In this document: positions 8,231-16,323 of the stretch, in pieces
Numbering within the stretch: the first letter of the stretch is position 1
Layout of the letters: the number at the start of each line of letters is the position of its first letter
Origin: Lustribacter sp965277075
GTDB taxonomy: Bacteria; Vulcanimicrobiota; Vulcanimicrobiia; Vulcanimicrobiales; Vulcanimicrobiaceae
Assembly: GCA_965277075.1 (NCBI GenBank)
Contig: OZ255707.1
Location: forward strand, 2,542,001-2,606,000
DNA length: 64,000 nt
Reading direction: 5' to 3'
The notes under the pieces: model-generated
The model's database searches: none
What the model was told of the DNA's origin: nothing
Seen by the model: only the letters and a program-made list of their open reading frames with translations
Made by a program: the position numbers and the translations under genes

Positions 8231-8626
8231 GTGGTCACACTGCGTGTTGACTTCGAACGTACGCTAAACGGTCCGGCGAACGTACCGGAGTTCGGCAGCG
8301 TTGCGACGGCCGATGGGTTTCACAACTTGCTCGCCATGAGCGCGTACGATCATGTGATGCCGGGGACGCGTTATCCGGCCGTTCTGTTGACCACCGGGCT
8401 GAACGACCCGCGCGTTGCCCGGTGAAGTCGCGAAGATGGCCGCCAGGCTACAAGGGGGGCGACAAAGAGCGGAAAGCCCGTGCTGCTGCGCGTTGACGAG
8501 CAAGCCGGTCATGGCCTATCCGAGGGCGTTTCGACGATCGTCAATGAATACACCGACATCTACACGTTTCTGCTTTGGCAACTCGGCGAACCCGTTTTCC
8601 AACCAAGCCCACAACGGCCGCTTTGA
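8231..8626 (+). pseudogene. C-terminal remnant of an S9 prolyl oligopeptidase, two frameshifts
   Basis: Three consecutive frames encode the end of an S9 prolyl oligopeptidase. Frame 1 reads NVPEFGSV..GFHNLLAMSAYDHV..YPAVLLTTGLNDPRV, containing the catalytic-Asp region. After a frameshift near 8413 comes EVAKMAARLQ. After a second near 8460 comes GKPVLLRVDEQAGHGLSEG, with the catalytic His in GHG, then EYTDIYTFLLWQLGEPVFQP and a stop at 8626. The propeller and the catalytic Ser segment are absent upstream. The gene is clearly broken: only about 130 C-terminal residues of a roughly 700-residue enzyme remain. Confidence 0.85.
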
Positions 8627-8681
8627 GGCACGGCTCATTTCGCACGACCGCGCCGCGAGCATCGTGTAGCCGCGGTACGGA

Positions 8682-9179
8682 CTACGGGGTGACGACGTCG
8701 GCGGATTCTGTCGTTGTGTCGTAGCGTCGCTGCATCTCGTCGGAATCGACGTGCTCGATACTGCTTCCGAGCAACCATTCGTGGCCGAACGGGTCGCGCA
8801 GCGTGCCGCTGCGTTCGCCGTAGAATTGGTCGGCCGGCGGACGCACGGACGTTGCTCCCGCGGCGATCGCTCGCGCGAACGCTGCATCGACGTCATCGAG
8901 ATGAAGGTGCAACGCAAACGTCGTGCCGCCGAGAGTCGCCGGGCTGACGATCCCGTGCTCGGGAAATTCCTCGGAGAGCATCAGCACGCTCGGTCCGAGC
9001 TGTAATTCGCAGTGGCCGATTCGGCCCGTGCCGGGTTCGGTAAGGCGAAACTTTTCGACCGCCCCGAAGGCAAGTGTATAGAAGTCGATTGCAGCGCGCG
9101 CGTCGCGAACGCGAAGGTACGGATAAAACTCGTGAATCACTGGCGGTGCCTGCGCGATGGCTTCCGATGGTTGCGTCAT
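8682..9179 (-). CDS. VOC-superfamily protein (PhnB/glyoxalase-like)
   Basis: The 165-residue protein has the paired beta-alpha-beta-beta-beta modules of the VOC fold: FYPYLRVRDARAAIDFYTLAFGAVEKFRL at the start and LRDPFGHEWLLGS near the end, which carries the usual final metal-ligand region. The GxERSGTLRDPFGHEW segment is characteristic of the PhnB-like subgroup. Such proteins include lyases, isomerases, dioxygenases and resistance proteins, and function cannot be assigned. The ATG is at 9179. It sits alone between the prolyl oligopeptidase remnant and the AraC-type regulator. Confidence 0.88.
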   Translation of the reverse strand: MTQPSEAIAQAPPVIHEFYPYLRVRDARAAIDFYTLAFGAVEKFRLTEPGTGRIGHCELQLGPSVLMLSEEFPEHGIVSPATLGGTTFALHLHLDDVDAAFARAIAAGATSVRPPADQFYGERSGTLRDPFGHEWLLGSSIEHVDSDEMQRRYDTTTESADVVTP

Positions 9180-9249
9180 GAAAGCGTACCTCCGGGTGAA
9201 GATGTAGCCCTGTCATACCGACGAATGGCCGGAACGGATTGTAAGAAAG

Positions 9250-9876
9250 TTACGCGAGCGAATGGTGAAGCGGGCTCTGGGCGTCCGCGACACGGTATGC
9301 GCTGGGGACGATTCCGGCAAGCTCTCGGAAATCTCGCACGAGATGCGAGTGATCGGTGAAGCCGCAGTTCGCGGCAACTGCGGTGATCGACGCGCCGTTA
9401 CGCTCGAGCATCGCTTGCACCGTTCGGTGGAAGCGCCGCACGCGGAAATAGCGAACCGGCGTCAAGCCCGTATCATCGCGAAAACGCGCGATGATCGTCT
9501 TACGGCTCAAGCCCGCCTCGCGCAGCGATGCGCCGACCGCCACGCCTGCGGCTTTGCGATCGGTTCGATAGTACGCGTTCTGACTACCGTGAAGAACGCC
9601 ACGCGACCAGGCGCCGCCGGCTCCGTCCGAATGCGTCCAGGTGAACGGGGTATCGTGGAGCGCGACGACCAGTTGTGCGCGGGCGCTCGGGAGTTGATGC
9701 TCGCCCGCGAGTGCGGGAGCGTCACCCCGGTTCCACCACAGCGCTTCGATGACCGCGTCGAGCGGCGGCGCCGGCCGCACTCGGATCAAGCGCCGACCCG
9801 CAGATTGAGCGTGCTCACCGTTCGGAATTTCGCTTCTTTGCGGAACCGTGCCTATACGAAGTACGTCACCCGTCAC
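9250..9876 (-). CDS. AraC-type transcriptional regulator with missing central region
   Basis: The C-terminal half has a clear AraC DNA-binding domain: GLSRKTIIARFRDDTGLTPVRYFRVRRF, then ITAVAANCGFTDHSHLVRDFRELAGIVPSAY. The N-terminal half begins RPAPPLDAVIEALWW and includes TWTHSDGAGGAWSRGVLHGSQNAYY, typical of the DUF6597-type sensor domain. In relatives about 80 residues separate the two halves; here VAVGASLR runs directly into EAGLSRK. The frame is intact, so a shortened protein could be made, but ligand sensing is probably altered. The start is uncertain: GTG at 9876, TTG at 9789 and GTG at 9780 are all possible, none with a good ribosome binding site. Confidence 0.75.
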   Translation of the reverse strand: MTGDVLRIGTVPQRSEIPNGEHAQSAGRRLIRVRPAPPLDAVIEALWWNRGDAPALAGEHQLPSARAQLVVALHDTPFTWTHSDGAGGAWSRGVLHGSQNAYYRTDRKAAGVAVGASLREAGLSRKTIIARFRDDTGLTPVRYFRVRRFHRTVQAMLERNGASITAVAANCGFTDHSHLVRDFRELAGIVPSAYRVADAQSPLHHSLA

Positions 9877-10944
9877 GTGAAGAGACCGATCGGAGCGCGG
9901 GGGGCCGTCGCCGGCTCGGTCGCGGTGCTCGCGCTGGTGCCGCTGCCCTCGGATGCGCACGAGAAGTGGTTTCTCGACGCGCATCAGTACTCGTTGCGCT
10001 GGGACCTGTTCGTCAGCGGAGGTGGGCTTGTCGCGGCCGCGCTTGTCGCGTGCGTCGTCGTCACGCTCGCATTCGTGTGGCGCAAACGCGGCCGGCGCGA
10101 TTTCATTCCCCCGCCGGAACGATTTGGCGCCACAGCCGAAGGCCGGCGTACGATCTACGCGCTCCTCCCGCTGATCATCGGCGTGCATGCCGCCGTCCCG
10201 CTCTTCTACGACGGCTCGCACGGCATACTGTTTTCGCAGAATAACCAGCTCGCGGGCGCACCGGCGTACGTATGCGGCATTATCGAGATTTGGATCGGGC
10301 TCTCGTTTTTGTACGGCGGCCTCACACGGCTGGCGGCGATCGCACTCGCCGTGTTGTGGGTTGCCGGAATTCCGCTCGTCGGGTTGCAGAGTATGCTCGA
10401 CAACATCTTGTTCCTCGGAATCGCCGCGTTCTTCTTCATGGCCGGGCGCGGTCCGATCGCGGTCGACCGCTTCATGTTTCCGGCGCTCGAGCCTTCGCCA
10501 AATCTCGCGCGGCATGCCGTGCTCGCGCTGCGGCTTGGTATCGGGGCAAGCTTTACGATCGTTGCGTTTACCGAGAAGTTCGCGAATCTTCCGTTCGCGC
10601 TCGCATTCTTACAGCGCTACCCGCTAAATTTTACGAGCTTCTTCCACGTGCCGATGTCGGATGCGACGTTCATCCTCTGCGCTGCATCGGTCGAGCTGCT
10701 GATCGGTCTTTCGCTTTTCTTCGGAATCTTTGCGCGCGAAATCATCATCGTCGCGTGGCTACCGATTAACCTAACGTTGACGTATTTCAACGCCGTCGAA
10801 CTGATCGGTCATTTGCCGATCTACGGCATCATGGCGCTCTTACTCATTTGGATCCCGGGGCGCGTAAACCGCGATGAGTGGGTCGCGGCGCTTGCGCTCG
10901 GTCGCGTTAAAGCGCCGCTGACGAAGGCATTGCAACACTCATGA
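9877..10944 (+). CDS. Multi-pass membrane protein, DoxX-like C-terminal half
   Basis: The roughly 355-residue protein starts with a signal-like segment ending LPSDAHEKWF and contains eight or nine hydrophobic helices. The second half (LRLGIGASFTIVAFTEKFANLPFALAFLQRYPLNF) resembles DoxX/terminal-oxidase-associated membrane proteins. FIPPPERFG forms a polar linker after the first helix pair. I cannot assign a biochemical role. The GTG start at 9877 abuts the proposed GTG start of the divergent AraC gene, so one of these two starts is probably wrong. The 3' end overlaps the convergent S53 peptidase gene by 38 bases. Confidence 0.75.
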   Translation: MKRPIGARGAVAGSVAVLALVPLPSDAHEKWFLDAHQYSLRWDLFVSGGGLVAAALVACVVVTLAFVWRKRGRRDFIPPPERFGATAEGRRTIYALLPLIIGVHAAVPLFYDGSHGILFSQNNQLAGAPAYVCGIIEIWIGLSFLYGGLTRLAAIALAVLWVAGIPLVGLQSMLDNILFLGIAAFFFMAGRGPIAVDRFMFPALEPSPNLARHAVLALRLGIGASFTIVAFTEKFANLPFALAFLQRYPLNFTSFFHVPMSDATFILCAASVELLIGLSLFFGIFAREIIIVAWLPINLTLTYFNAVELIGHLPIYGIMALLLIWIPGRVNRDEWVAALALGRVKAPLTKALQHS

Positions 10945-12472
10945 GGCGTGCGCCATTCGGCGTCCCGAGGCCGGTACAGGCGTCCCAGCCGGCGCGCGCA
11001 GCGTACGCGCCGTTGGTGCCCGTTGTGATATCGCGCATCGCTGAGGGGTTGGCGTAGAGCAGCGGGTTGAGGAAGCCGAGCGGTTTCGCCGCGCGTCCGT
11101 TGAGCCGAGCGATCAGCGCGGCCCAGAGCGGTGCAACCGCGCTGGTCCCGCCGACGACCGTGTCGGTGCCGTCGATGCGTACTCGGTAGCCGGTGGCCGG
11201 ATCGGCATCACCGGCGACATCGGGTACACCGCGCCCGACGCGTGCACCCGCGTTTGCGGACGGCGGAACCTGCGCGTTCGCCTGCCACGACGGCAGCGGA
11301 AAAACGTCGCTGATGCCGCCCCCCGTCGCGCCCCCCGCCGGATTGTTCCATACCGTCTCAGATGCGATCGTCGTCGCGTCCGCGTGCAACGACGTGCCGC
11401 CGCACGCGAGCACGTGCGGGCTCGATGCGGGAAAGTCGACGTGCGCGAGACCGTCGGCCACCCCGTCGGCCGAACCGTTGTCGCCCGCCGCGCAGCATAC
11501 CGTGATACCGGCCAGCGCCGCATCGGCGAACGCCGCGTCGAAGTTCGTGAACGCCTGCTGCGTCCACGCTGATTCGGCCGAACCCCAGCTAATTGAAATG
11601 ATGTCGGGTTTATACATCGTGTCGTGGATCGCCGTCGTTACCGCATCGAGAAATCCACGGTCGGTGTTGGGCGCGAAGTAGACGACGATCGTCGCGCCCG
11701 GTGCAATGGTGCCCGCGACTTGGATGTCGAGTTCGACTTCACCGTCCGCCGAAGTCGCGTTGCCGGTCGGAGTATTCGATGCCCCGTCGACGGCAACCGC
11801 GACGACGTTCGGCGCGGTGACCCCGAGCGACGCGAAGTAGGTCGTGAGATCGGCGGCTGTGTAGCCGCCGCCGAGCTCGATCAGCGCGATCGTTTGTCCC
11901 GAGCCATCGGTGTCGGTCGGGAACGCGTAAAGTGAGGCAAGTTGCGGCGGCGTGAACGCGGCGCTGACCGCGCGCGGATATGCGATGCGAAATTGTGCGC
12001 GAGCCTGCGGGCGAACGTCGAGCCCGAACACGCCGGTGACGATTCCGTCGAGGGAAGCGGGGACGGAGATGCTGCCGCGACGCATGCGAAACGTTTCCTC
12101 GCCGACGCGTGCGGCGAGCAAATCGACGCGAAACGCGACCGCCAACTGCGCGGCGGTGCCTTCTACGACGACACTTCGCCGGGCCGGATTCGCCTCGGTC
12201 ACGACAAGAGACGCTGCGACCGCGAAGCGTTCGACGGCGAGCATGTCGTCGGGACGCGCGCCGCGTTGTGCGGCAAGCTCGTCACGCGTCAGGTACGTGC
12301 GTTCGGCGAGATCGGTCCTCATCGCCGTTGCGGCGGTCGAGCCGCCGTCCGCGCTGCGCAGCACGATCGTCACCGCAATGCGCTCGGTTCCGTCCGCCGG
12401 ACCGGATTCCGTAACCTCGGCGGGGACGCTCCGCTCGCTGCCGGGAATGGAGACGTAACGCTCGTCGTTCAT
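10907..12472 (-). CDS. S53 (sedolisin/kumamolisin) family serine-carboxyl peptidase
   Basis: The 521-residue proenzyme has an N-terminal activation domain (about residues 1-165, with LAERTYLTRDELAAQRGA), then the subtilisin-like catalytic domain. Catalytic Glu and Asp sit in DGEVELDIQVAG (about 245), the oxyanion Asp in CCAAGDNGS, and the catalytic Ser in GGTSAVAPLWAAL (about 442). A C-terminal Ca-site-like segment GWDACTGLGTPNG follows. Sedolisins are secreted acid proteases; no classical signal peptide is visible here, as in kumamolisin-type homologues. The ATG is at 12472. An acidic habitat is a possible inference. Confidence 0.94.
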   Translation of the reverse strand: MNDERYVSIPGSERSVPAEVTESGPADGTERIAVTIVLRSADGGSTAATAMRTDLAERTYLTRDELAAQRGARPDDMLAVERFAVAASLVVTEANPARRSVVVEGTAAQLAVAFRVDLLAARVGEETFRMRRGSISVPASLDGIVTGVFGLDVRPQARAQFRIAYPRAVSAAFTPPQLASLYAFPTDTDGSGQTIALIELGGGYTAADLTTYFASLGVTAPNVVAVAVDGASNTPTGNATSADGEVELDIQVAGTIAPGATIVVYFAPNTDRGFLDAVTTAIHDTMYKPDIISISWGSAESAWTQQAFTNFDAAFADAALAGITVCCAAGDNGSADGVADGLAHVDFPASSPHVLACGGTSLHADATTIASETVWNNPAGGATGGGISDVFPLPSWQANAQVPPSANAGARVGRGVPDVAGDADPATGYRVRIDGTDTVVGGTSAVAPLWAALIARLNGRAAKPLGFLNPLLYANPSAMRDITTGTNGAYAARAGWDACTGLGTPNGARLMSVAMPSSAAL

Positions 12473-12503
12473 CCCTCTCGACCATACCCATCACGGAGTC
12501 CGT

Positions 12504-13826
12504 ATGCGCACCGTTACGATGGTATTCGCGCTCGTCATCTGCTCCATTGGTTGGGCCGGCGCGCAGTCGGCGCCGACGTTCGTTCCGCTCGGGCCGGCCG
12601 ATGCCGCGCTCTATAAACCGGATACCGGCCCTGCCCCGCACGTCGGGCTGCTCGTCATCCATCGCACGGCGAATTATCTGCACCACCCCGCGTGCACCCA
12701 ACTCTCGCAGCGCGGCTTCATGGTGCTGTGCATCAACACGCGCTTCACCGGCAACGAAGAGATCGTGCGATTCGAGGACGTTGCGCTCGACGTAAAAGCC
12801 GGCATGACGTACCTGCGCGCCCAGCCCGGGATTACCAAAGTTCTGCTGTTCGGACATAGCGGCGGTGGTCCGACGGTGAGTTTTTATCAAGCCGTGGCGC
12901 AAAACGGCATCGCCTATTGCACCAACGCAAAACGCCTGGTGAAATGCACCGAGGCGCTGGCAAATCTTCCGGCCGCCGACGGGATCGTGTTCGCCGACTC
13001 GCATCCGGGCAACCCGGTGAACGTTTTGCGCGGGCTCAATCCGGCGGTGCTGAATGAAAACGATCCGCCCGATACGGCCGTCGATCCTTCGCTCGACGCG
13101 TTCGATCCGAAGAACGGTTATAACCCAAGCGGTGCGTCGCACTATTCGACGGAGTTTCAGCAGCGCTATTTCGCCGCGCAATCGCGGCGCATGAACGCGC
13201 TGATCGATCGATCGCTCGCGAAGGTCCAGGCGATGGCGAACGGGACGTACGCGTACCCCGACGACGATATCATTGTGATACCGCGTGGCGGCAATCCCGG
13301 TTCGGGCCCCGGCGCCGCCGCAGCGCTCTTCACGCTCGATCCCTCCATCGTCGGCGTCATGAGCACCGTGCGCGCGGAGAAACTGCTGCGAAACGACGGG
13401 TCGATCGTGCGCCAAACGATTCACAGCGTCTTCGTGCCCGACCTGAAGCTCAAGCAGTTACACCTCGCCTTCGACACGGGAACGAAGATCCTCAGCGTGC
13501 GCTCCTTCCTCAGCGCGAACGCGGTTCGTTCGACGAACGCGCTCGACGGTATTGACGATTGCACGAGCAACAATTCGACGACGTGCGCCGTGCAGTCGAT
13601 CGCCGTTCCGGAACTGTTCGTTGCGATGGGCGCGCATTATTTCGTCCGCGACGTCGAACACGAGTACGATGTTGCCCGGAGTAAGGACAAAGATTTCATC
13701 GTGATCGAGGGTGCGACGCACACCTTCACGCCGTGTACGGCGTGCGCGACTTCGCCGGGCCAATACGCGAACACGATGCGGAATTTCTTCGACTACGTGC
13801 GTGACTGGATCGACAAACGATATTAG
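12504..13826 (+). CDS. Secreted alpha/beta-hydrolase-fold protein
   Basis: The 440-residue protein has a clear signal peptide (MRTVTMVFALVICSIGWAGAQS). An alpha/beta-hydrolase core follows, with a nucleophile elbow GHSGGG (Ser near residue 118) in TKVLLFGHSGGGPTVSFY and a late His in IEGATHTFTPC. An internal insertion of about 200 residues (Asn/Pro-rich, FDPKNGYNPSGASHY) separates the elbow from the His. It is probably an exported esterase or amidase of unknown substrate. CGGAG precedes the ATG by 5 bases. It diverges from the S53 peptidase gene 31 bases away, and its stop lies in a bidirectional terminator. Confidence 0.82.
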   Translation: MRTVTMVFALVICSIGWAGAQSAPTFVPLGPADAALYKPDTGPAPHVGLLVIHRTANYLHHPACTQLSQRGFMVLCINTRFTGNEEIVRFEDVALDVKAGMTYLRAQPGITKVLLFGHSGGGPTVSFYQAVAQNGIAYCTNAKRLVKCTEALANLPAADGIVFADSHPGNPVNVLRGLNPAVLNENDPPDTAVDPSLDAFDPKNGYNPSGASHYSTEFQQRYFAAQSRRMNALIDRSLAKVQAMANGTYAYPDDDIIVIPRGGNPGSGPGAAAALFTLDPSIVGVMSTVRAEKLLRNDGSIVRQTIHSVFVPDLKLKQLHLAFDTGTKILSVRSFLSANAVRSTNALDGIDDCTSNNSTTCAVQSIAVPELFVAMGAHYFVRDVEHEYDVARSKDKDFIVIEGATHTFTPCTACATSPGQYANTMRNFFDYVRDWIDKRY

Positions 13827-13846
13827 TGCCCGCTCTCGGGCACTAA
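13823..13846. terminator. Bidirectional terminator hairpin
   Basis: A perfect 10-bp inverted repeat, TTAGTGCCCG-CTCT-CGGGCACTAA, lies between the convergent hydrolase and ModE-like genes. The stop codons of both genes (TAG at 13824-13826 on plus and at 13843-13845 on minus) are inside the stem arms. There is no long T tract, but symmetry and position support a shared terminator. Confidence 0.75.
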
Positions 13847-14181
13847 TGCGCGGTCATCTTGTCCAATGCGGCAATATGTGCGCGCGATGTCGTCACGATG
13901 CTCGACTCGATCGCCCGATAGCGTCGAAGCACCTCGATGCCTGCGCGAGTCAGGCTCGCGCCACCGCCCTTCGAGCCGCCCGGACGCGCCTCGACCAGCG
14001 GGGCCGCGAACATCTCGTTGAGCTCACTCACGAGATTCCAAGCGCGGCGATATGACATCTTCATTTCGCGTCCGGCGGCTGAGATCGAACCAGTTTGATC
14101 GACGAGTTCGAGCAGCCGAATCTTACCGGGGCCGAGAGCCCGATCGCTCGCAAAGGCCAATCGCAGCGAGACGCGCACCAT
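13843..14181 (-). CDS. ModE-like winged helix-turn-helix regulator (DNA-binding domain only)
   Basis: The 112-residue protein matches the N-terminal DNA-binding domain of ModE/LysR-type regulators: LGPGKIRLLELVDQTGSISAAGREMKMSYRRAWNLVSELN, then LVEARPGGSKGGGASLTRAG and a C-terminal dimerisation helix. It lacks the molybdate-binding TOBE domains, as do many small ModE relatives (about 110-120 residues). It may respond to molybdate or simply repress neighbouring genes. The ATG at 14181 overlaps the first candidate ATG of the divergent SBP gene. Confidence 0.88.
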   Translation of the reverse strand: MVRVSLRLAFASDRALGPGKIRLLELVDQTGSISAAGREMKMSYRRAWNLVSELNEMFAAPLVEARPGGSKGGGASLTRAGIEVLRRYRAIESSIVTTSRAHIAALDKMTAH

Positions 14182-15847
14182 GAACCTCTCTTACGGCAAG
14201 GCGCATACCGATCATGCTCGAAATCGCGCGATGCGCTGGTGGTTAATGGTGCTCATCCTTCCGCTGGTCGCCGCCTGTACGCACGTTGATCCGGCGCAAC
14301 CCGGCGGGCGTCATCCCTGGACCACGCCGAACGTCCTGCGCATCGCCGACATCAGCGACCCGGAAGGCTTCAACCCACTGCTCTCCACGATGGATCTGGT
14401 CGAAGATCTCTCGTCGCTGATCTTTTCGTACTTGATCGTCTCCGACGGCAATGGGAAGCTGATCGGCGATCTCGCAACCGCTGTTCCGAGCCTTGCAAAC
14501 GGCGGCATATCTGCCGACGGCAAAACGTACACCTATCATCTCCGCAGCGGCGTGCAGTGGCATGACGGTGTTCCCCTCACGTCGCGCGACGTCGCGTTCA
14601 CCTGGCGCGCGGTCATGCGTCCCGCAAACAACGTCTTTCACCGCGAAGGGTACGAAGACGTCGCGCGTATCGACACACCGGACCCGCAGACGCTCGTCGT
14701 TCACTTGAAGCGACGATTCCCGCCGTTCATCACGGAGTTCTTCACGCCGCTCCAAGAAGGCGCGAAAGTCATTCTGCCCGAGCATCTGCTCGCCAAGCTG
14801 CCCAACATCAACCACGCTGCATTCAACGCGGCTCCGGTCGGTTCCGGACCATTCAAATTTGAGTCGTGGGACCGCGGTCGTCGTATCGAACTCGTCCGCA
14901 ACGATGGATACTTCAAAGGGAAGCCGCCGATTGAACGGATCGACTACCACATTATCCCGTCGGATGCAACGATTCTCAACGAGGTGCGCGAGCACAACGT
15001 CGATCTCGTGGTGAGCGTCCCATCGTCGTTGTTTCGCGACTTTCGTGCGATCGCGGGAGTGAAAGCCAAGTTGTATCCGTGGAACGGGATGACGGTCTTG
15101 ATCGTGAACAATGGAAAGCCGGGTCTGCGCCACGTCGAAGTGCGCAACGCGATCGCACGTGCGATCGATTACAACGGTCTGATTGCCAAGGTTTCCCACG
15201 GCCTGGGAATACCGGCGCACGACATCGTCCCGCCGTTCGCAATTGGATATACGAACAACGTACCGTATCACTACGATCCAGCCGCCGCCCGCGCGCTCCT
15301 CGATCGCGCGGGTTGGAAAATCGGCGCAGACGGTATCCGCTACAAAGGTGCCGAGCGGCTCGATTTTGTCGTTACCTACTCGGTGGGCGCGGCGAGCGCA
15401 ACGAGCATTGCCGTGCAACTGCAGCGCGAACTGCACGATGTCGGGATCGGCTTGGCGCTCAAGACGTCGCCGTACAACGTGATCTTCTCGTATGCCGGCC
15501 CGATCCAGTCGCGGTCGTACGATCTTGCGATGTATAGCTATACGATGCCGTGGGATCCGGACAACTCGACGTACCTCGATTGCGATCAGTTCGCACCGCG
15601 AGGAGAAAACGTGTACGCCTACTGCGATCCGATCGTCGATACGGGCGAGCACGACGGTCTATCGACCGACGACCCCATCAAGCGCGCCGCGTTCTACCAT
15701 CCGCTCGAGCGCTACATTCACGCGAGCGTTCCGTACATTCCGTTGTACGTATTGCGACGTCCGACGGCGACCAACGACGATCTAAAGCAGTACGACCCGG
15801 CGCCCGGGATCGCGAGCTGGTGGAACGCATGGCAGTGGTCGATCTAA
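14180..15847 (+). CDS. Oligopeptide-type ABC substrate-binding lipoprotein (SBP family 5)
   Basis: This family 5 extracellular solute-binding protein (DppA/OppA fold) carries a lipoprotein signal, MVLILPLVAAC with Cys as lipidation site. Family signatures follow: DISDPEGFNPLLSTMD, the HLRSGVQWHDGVPLTSRDVAFTW motif (about residue 130), GSGPFKFESWDRGRRIELVRN, and the late YASVPYIPLY-type segment. It probably binds peptides or other oligomeric ligands outside the cytoplasmic membrane. No permease genes are adjacent. ATG 14180 overlaps the ModE-like start, and the ATG at 14231 (MRWWLMV) gives a tighter lipoprotein signal and is the likelier start. A paralogue lies at 25848-27500. Confidence 0.92.
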   Translation: MNLSYGKAHTDHARNRAMRWWLMVLILPLVAACTHVDPAQPGGRHPWTTPNVLRIADISDPEGFNPLLSTMDLVEDLSSLIFSYLIVSDGNGKLIGDLATAVPSLANGGISADGKTYTYHLRSGVQWHDGVPLTSRDVAFTWRAVMRPANNVFHREGYEDVARIDTPDPQTLVVHLKRRFPPFITEFFTPLQEGAKVILPEHLLAKLPNINHAAFNAAPVGSGPFKFESWDRGRRIELVRNDGYFKGKPPIERIDYHIIPSDATILNEVREHNVDLVVSVPSSLFRDFRAIAGVKAKLYPWNGMTVLIVNNGKPGLRHVEVRNAIARAIDYNGLIAKVSHGLGIPAHDIVPPFAIGYTNNVPYHYDPAAARALLDRAGWKIGADGIRYKGAERLDFVVTYSVGAASATSIAVQLQRELHDVGIGLALKTSPYNVIFSYAGPIQSRSYDLAMYSYTMPWDPDNSTYLDCDQFAPRGENVYAYCDPIVDTGEHDGLSTDDPIKRAAFYHPLERYIHASVPYIPLYVLRRPTATNDDLKQYDPAPGIASWWNAWQWSI

Positions 15848-15923
15848 GCGAATCCAACGGCCAGTAACGCGCCGCGGAGCCCCCGCGGCATCGCCACCCC
15901 GCACCGCCAATATCATGCTGCAC

Positions 15924-16278
15924 CGCATTGCCACCCCGAGCCGCATTGTCACCCCGAGCCGCATTGTCACCCTGAGCTTGTCGAAGGGCGGCGCGCGTCT
16001 TAGGAACAGCGATCCCGCGTCGCCGGCCTCAGTGCAACACCGTTAGACAGACTTCGCTTACGCAAGCGGCCGTGTTAGCTCAGACATGCCCTTCGACAAG
16101 CTCAGGGTGACAAAAGCTGCTCGGGGTGACGAGGCTGCTCAGGTGAGAAAGCTCCTTAGGTTGACGAGGCGGCTCAGGGTGACAAAAGCTGCTCTGGGCG
16201 ACGAGGCGGCTCAGGTTGACGTGGCGGCTCAGGTTTGACGCGGCGGCTCAGGTTGACAGCGCGGCTCGGGGTGATAAG
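15924..16278. repeat. Inverted pair of 18-bp tandem-repeat arrays with a 23-bp perfect inverted repeat
   Basis: The gap between two convergent genes (15848-16323) contains no credible gene but is highly structured. The left arm has three abutting 18-mers, CGCATTGYCACCCYGAGC, at 15924-15941, 15942-15959 and 15960-15977. The right arm (about 16100-16278) holds about ten 17-19 base units of the reverse-complement type, for example GCTCAGGGTGACAAAAGCT. The arms end toward the centre in perfect 23-bp inverted copies (15966-15988 and 16089-16111) containing CTGAGCTTGTCGAAGGG. The roughly 100-base spacer includes a small hairpin GCTTACGCAAGC. There are no spacers between units, so it is not CRISPR. 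Confidence 0.88.
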
Positions 16279-16323
16279 GGTGCACGGGGCGACGTTTCGT
16301 TTGCGTTCGGCGCGCCGCAGTGT

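Noticed and set aside
8231..8425. Separate 64-residue protein
   Set aside because: It is the first part of a prolyl oligopeptidase C-terminus that continues in other frames, so it is a pseudogene fragment.
9262..9876. N-terminal 205 codons in frame with the DoxX-like membrane protein
   Set aside because: This part is the antisense of the AraC-type regulator and has no regular composition; the signal-like segment starts after GTG 9877.
15924..16278. Possible CRISPR array
   Set aside because: Units are 17-19 bases, abut each other without spacers and occur in both orientations; no cas genes are present.
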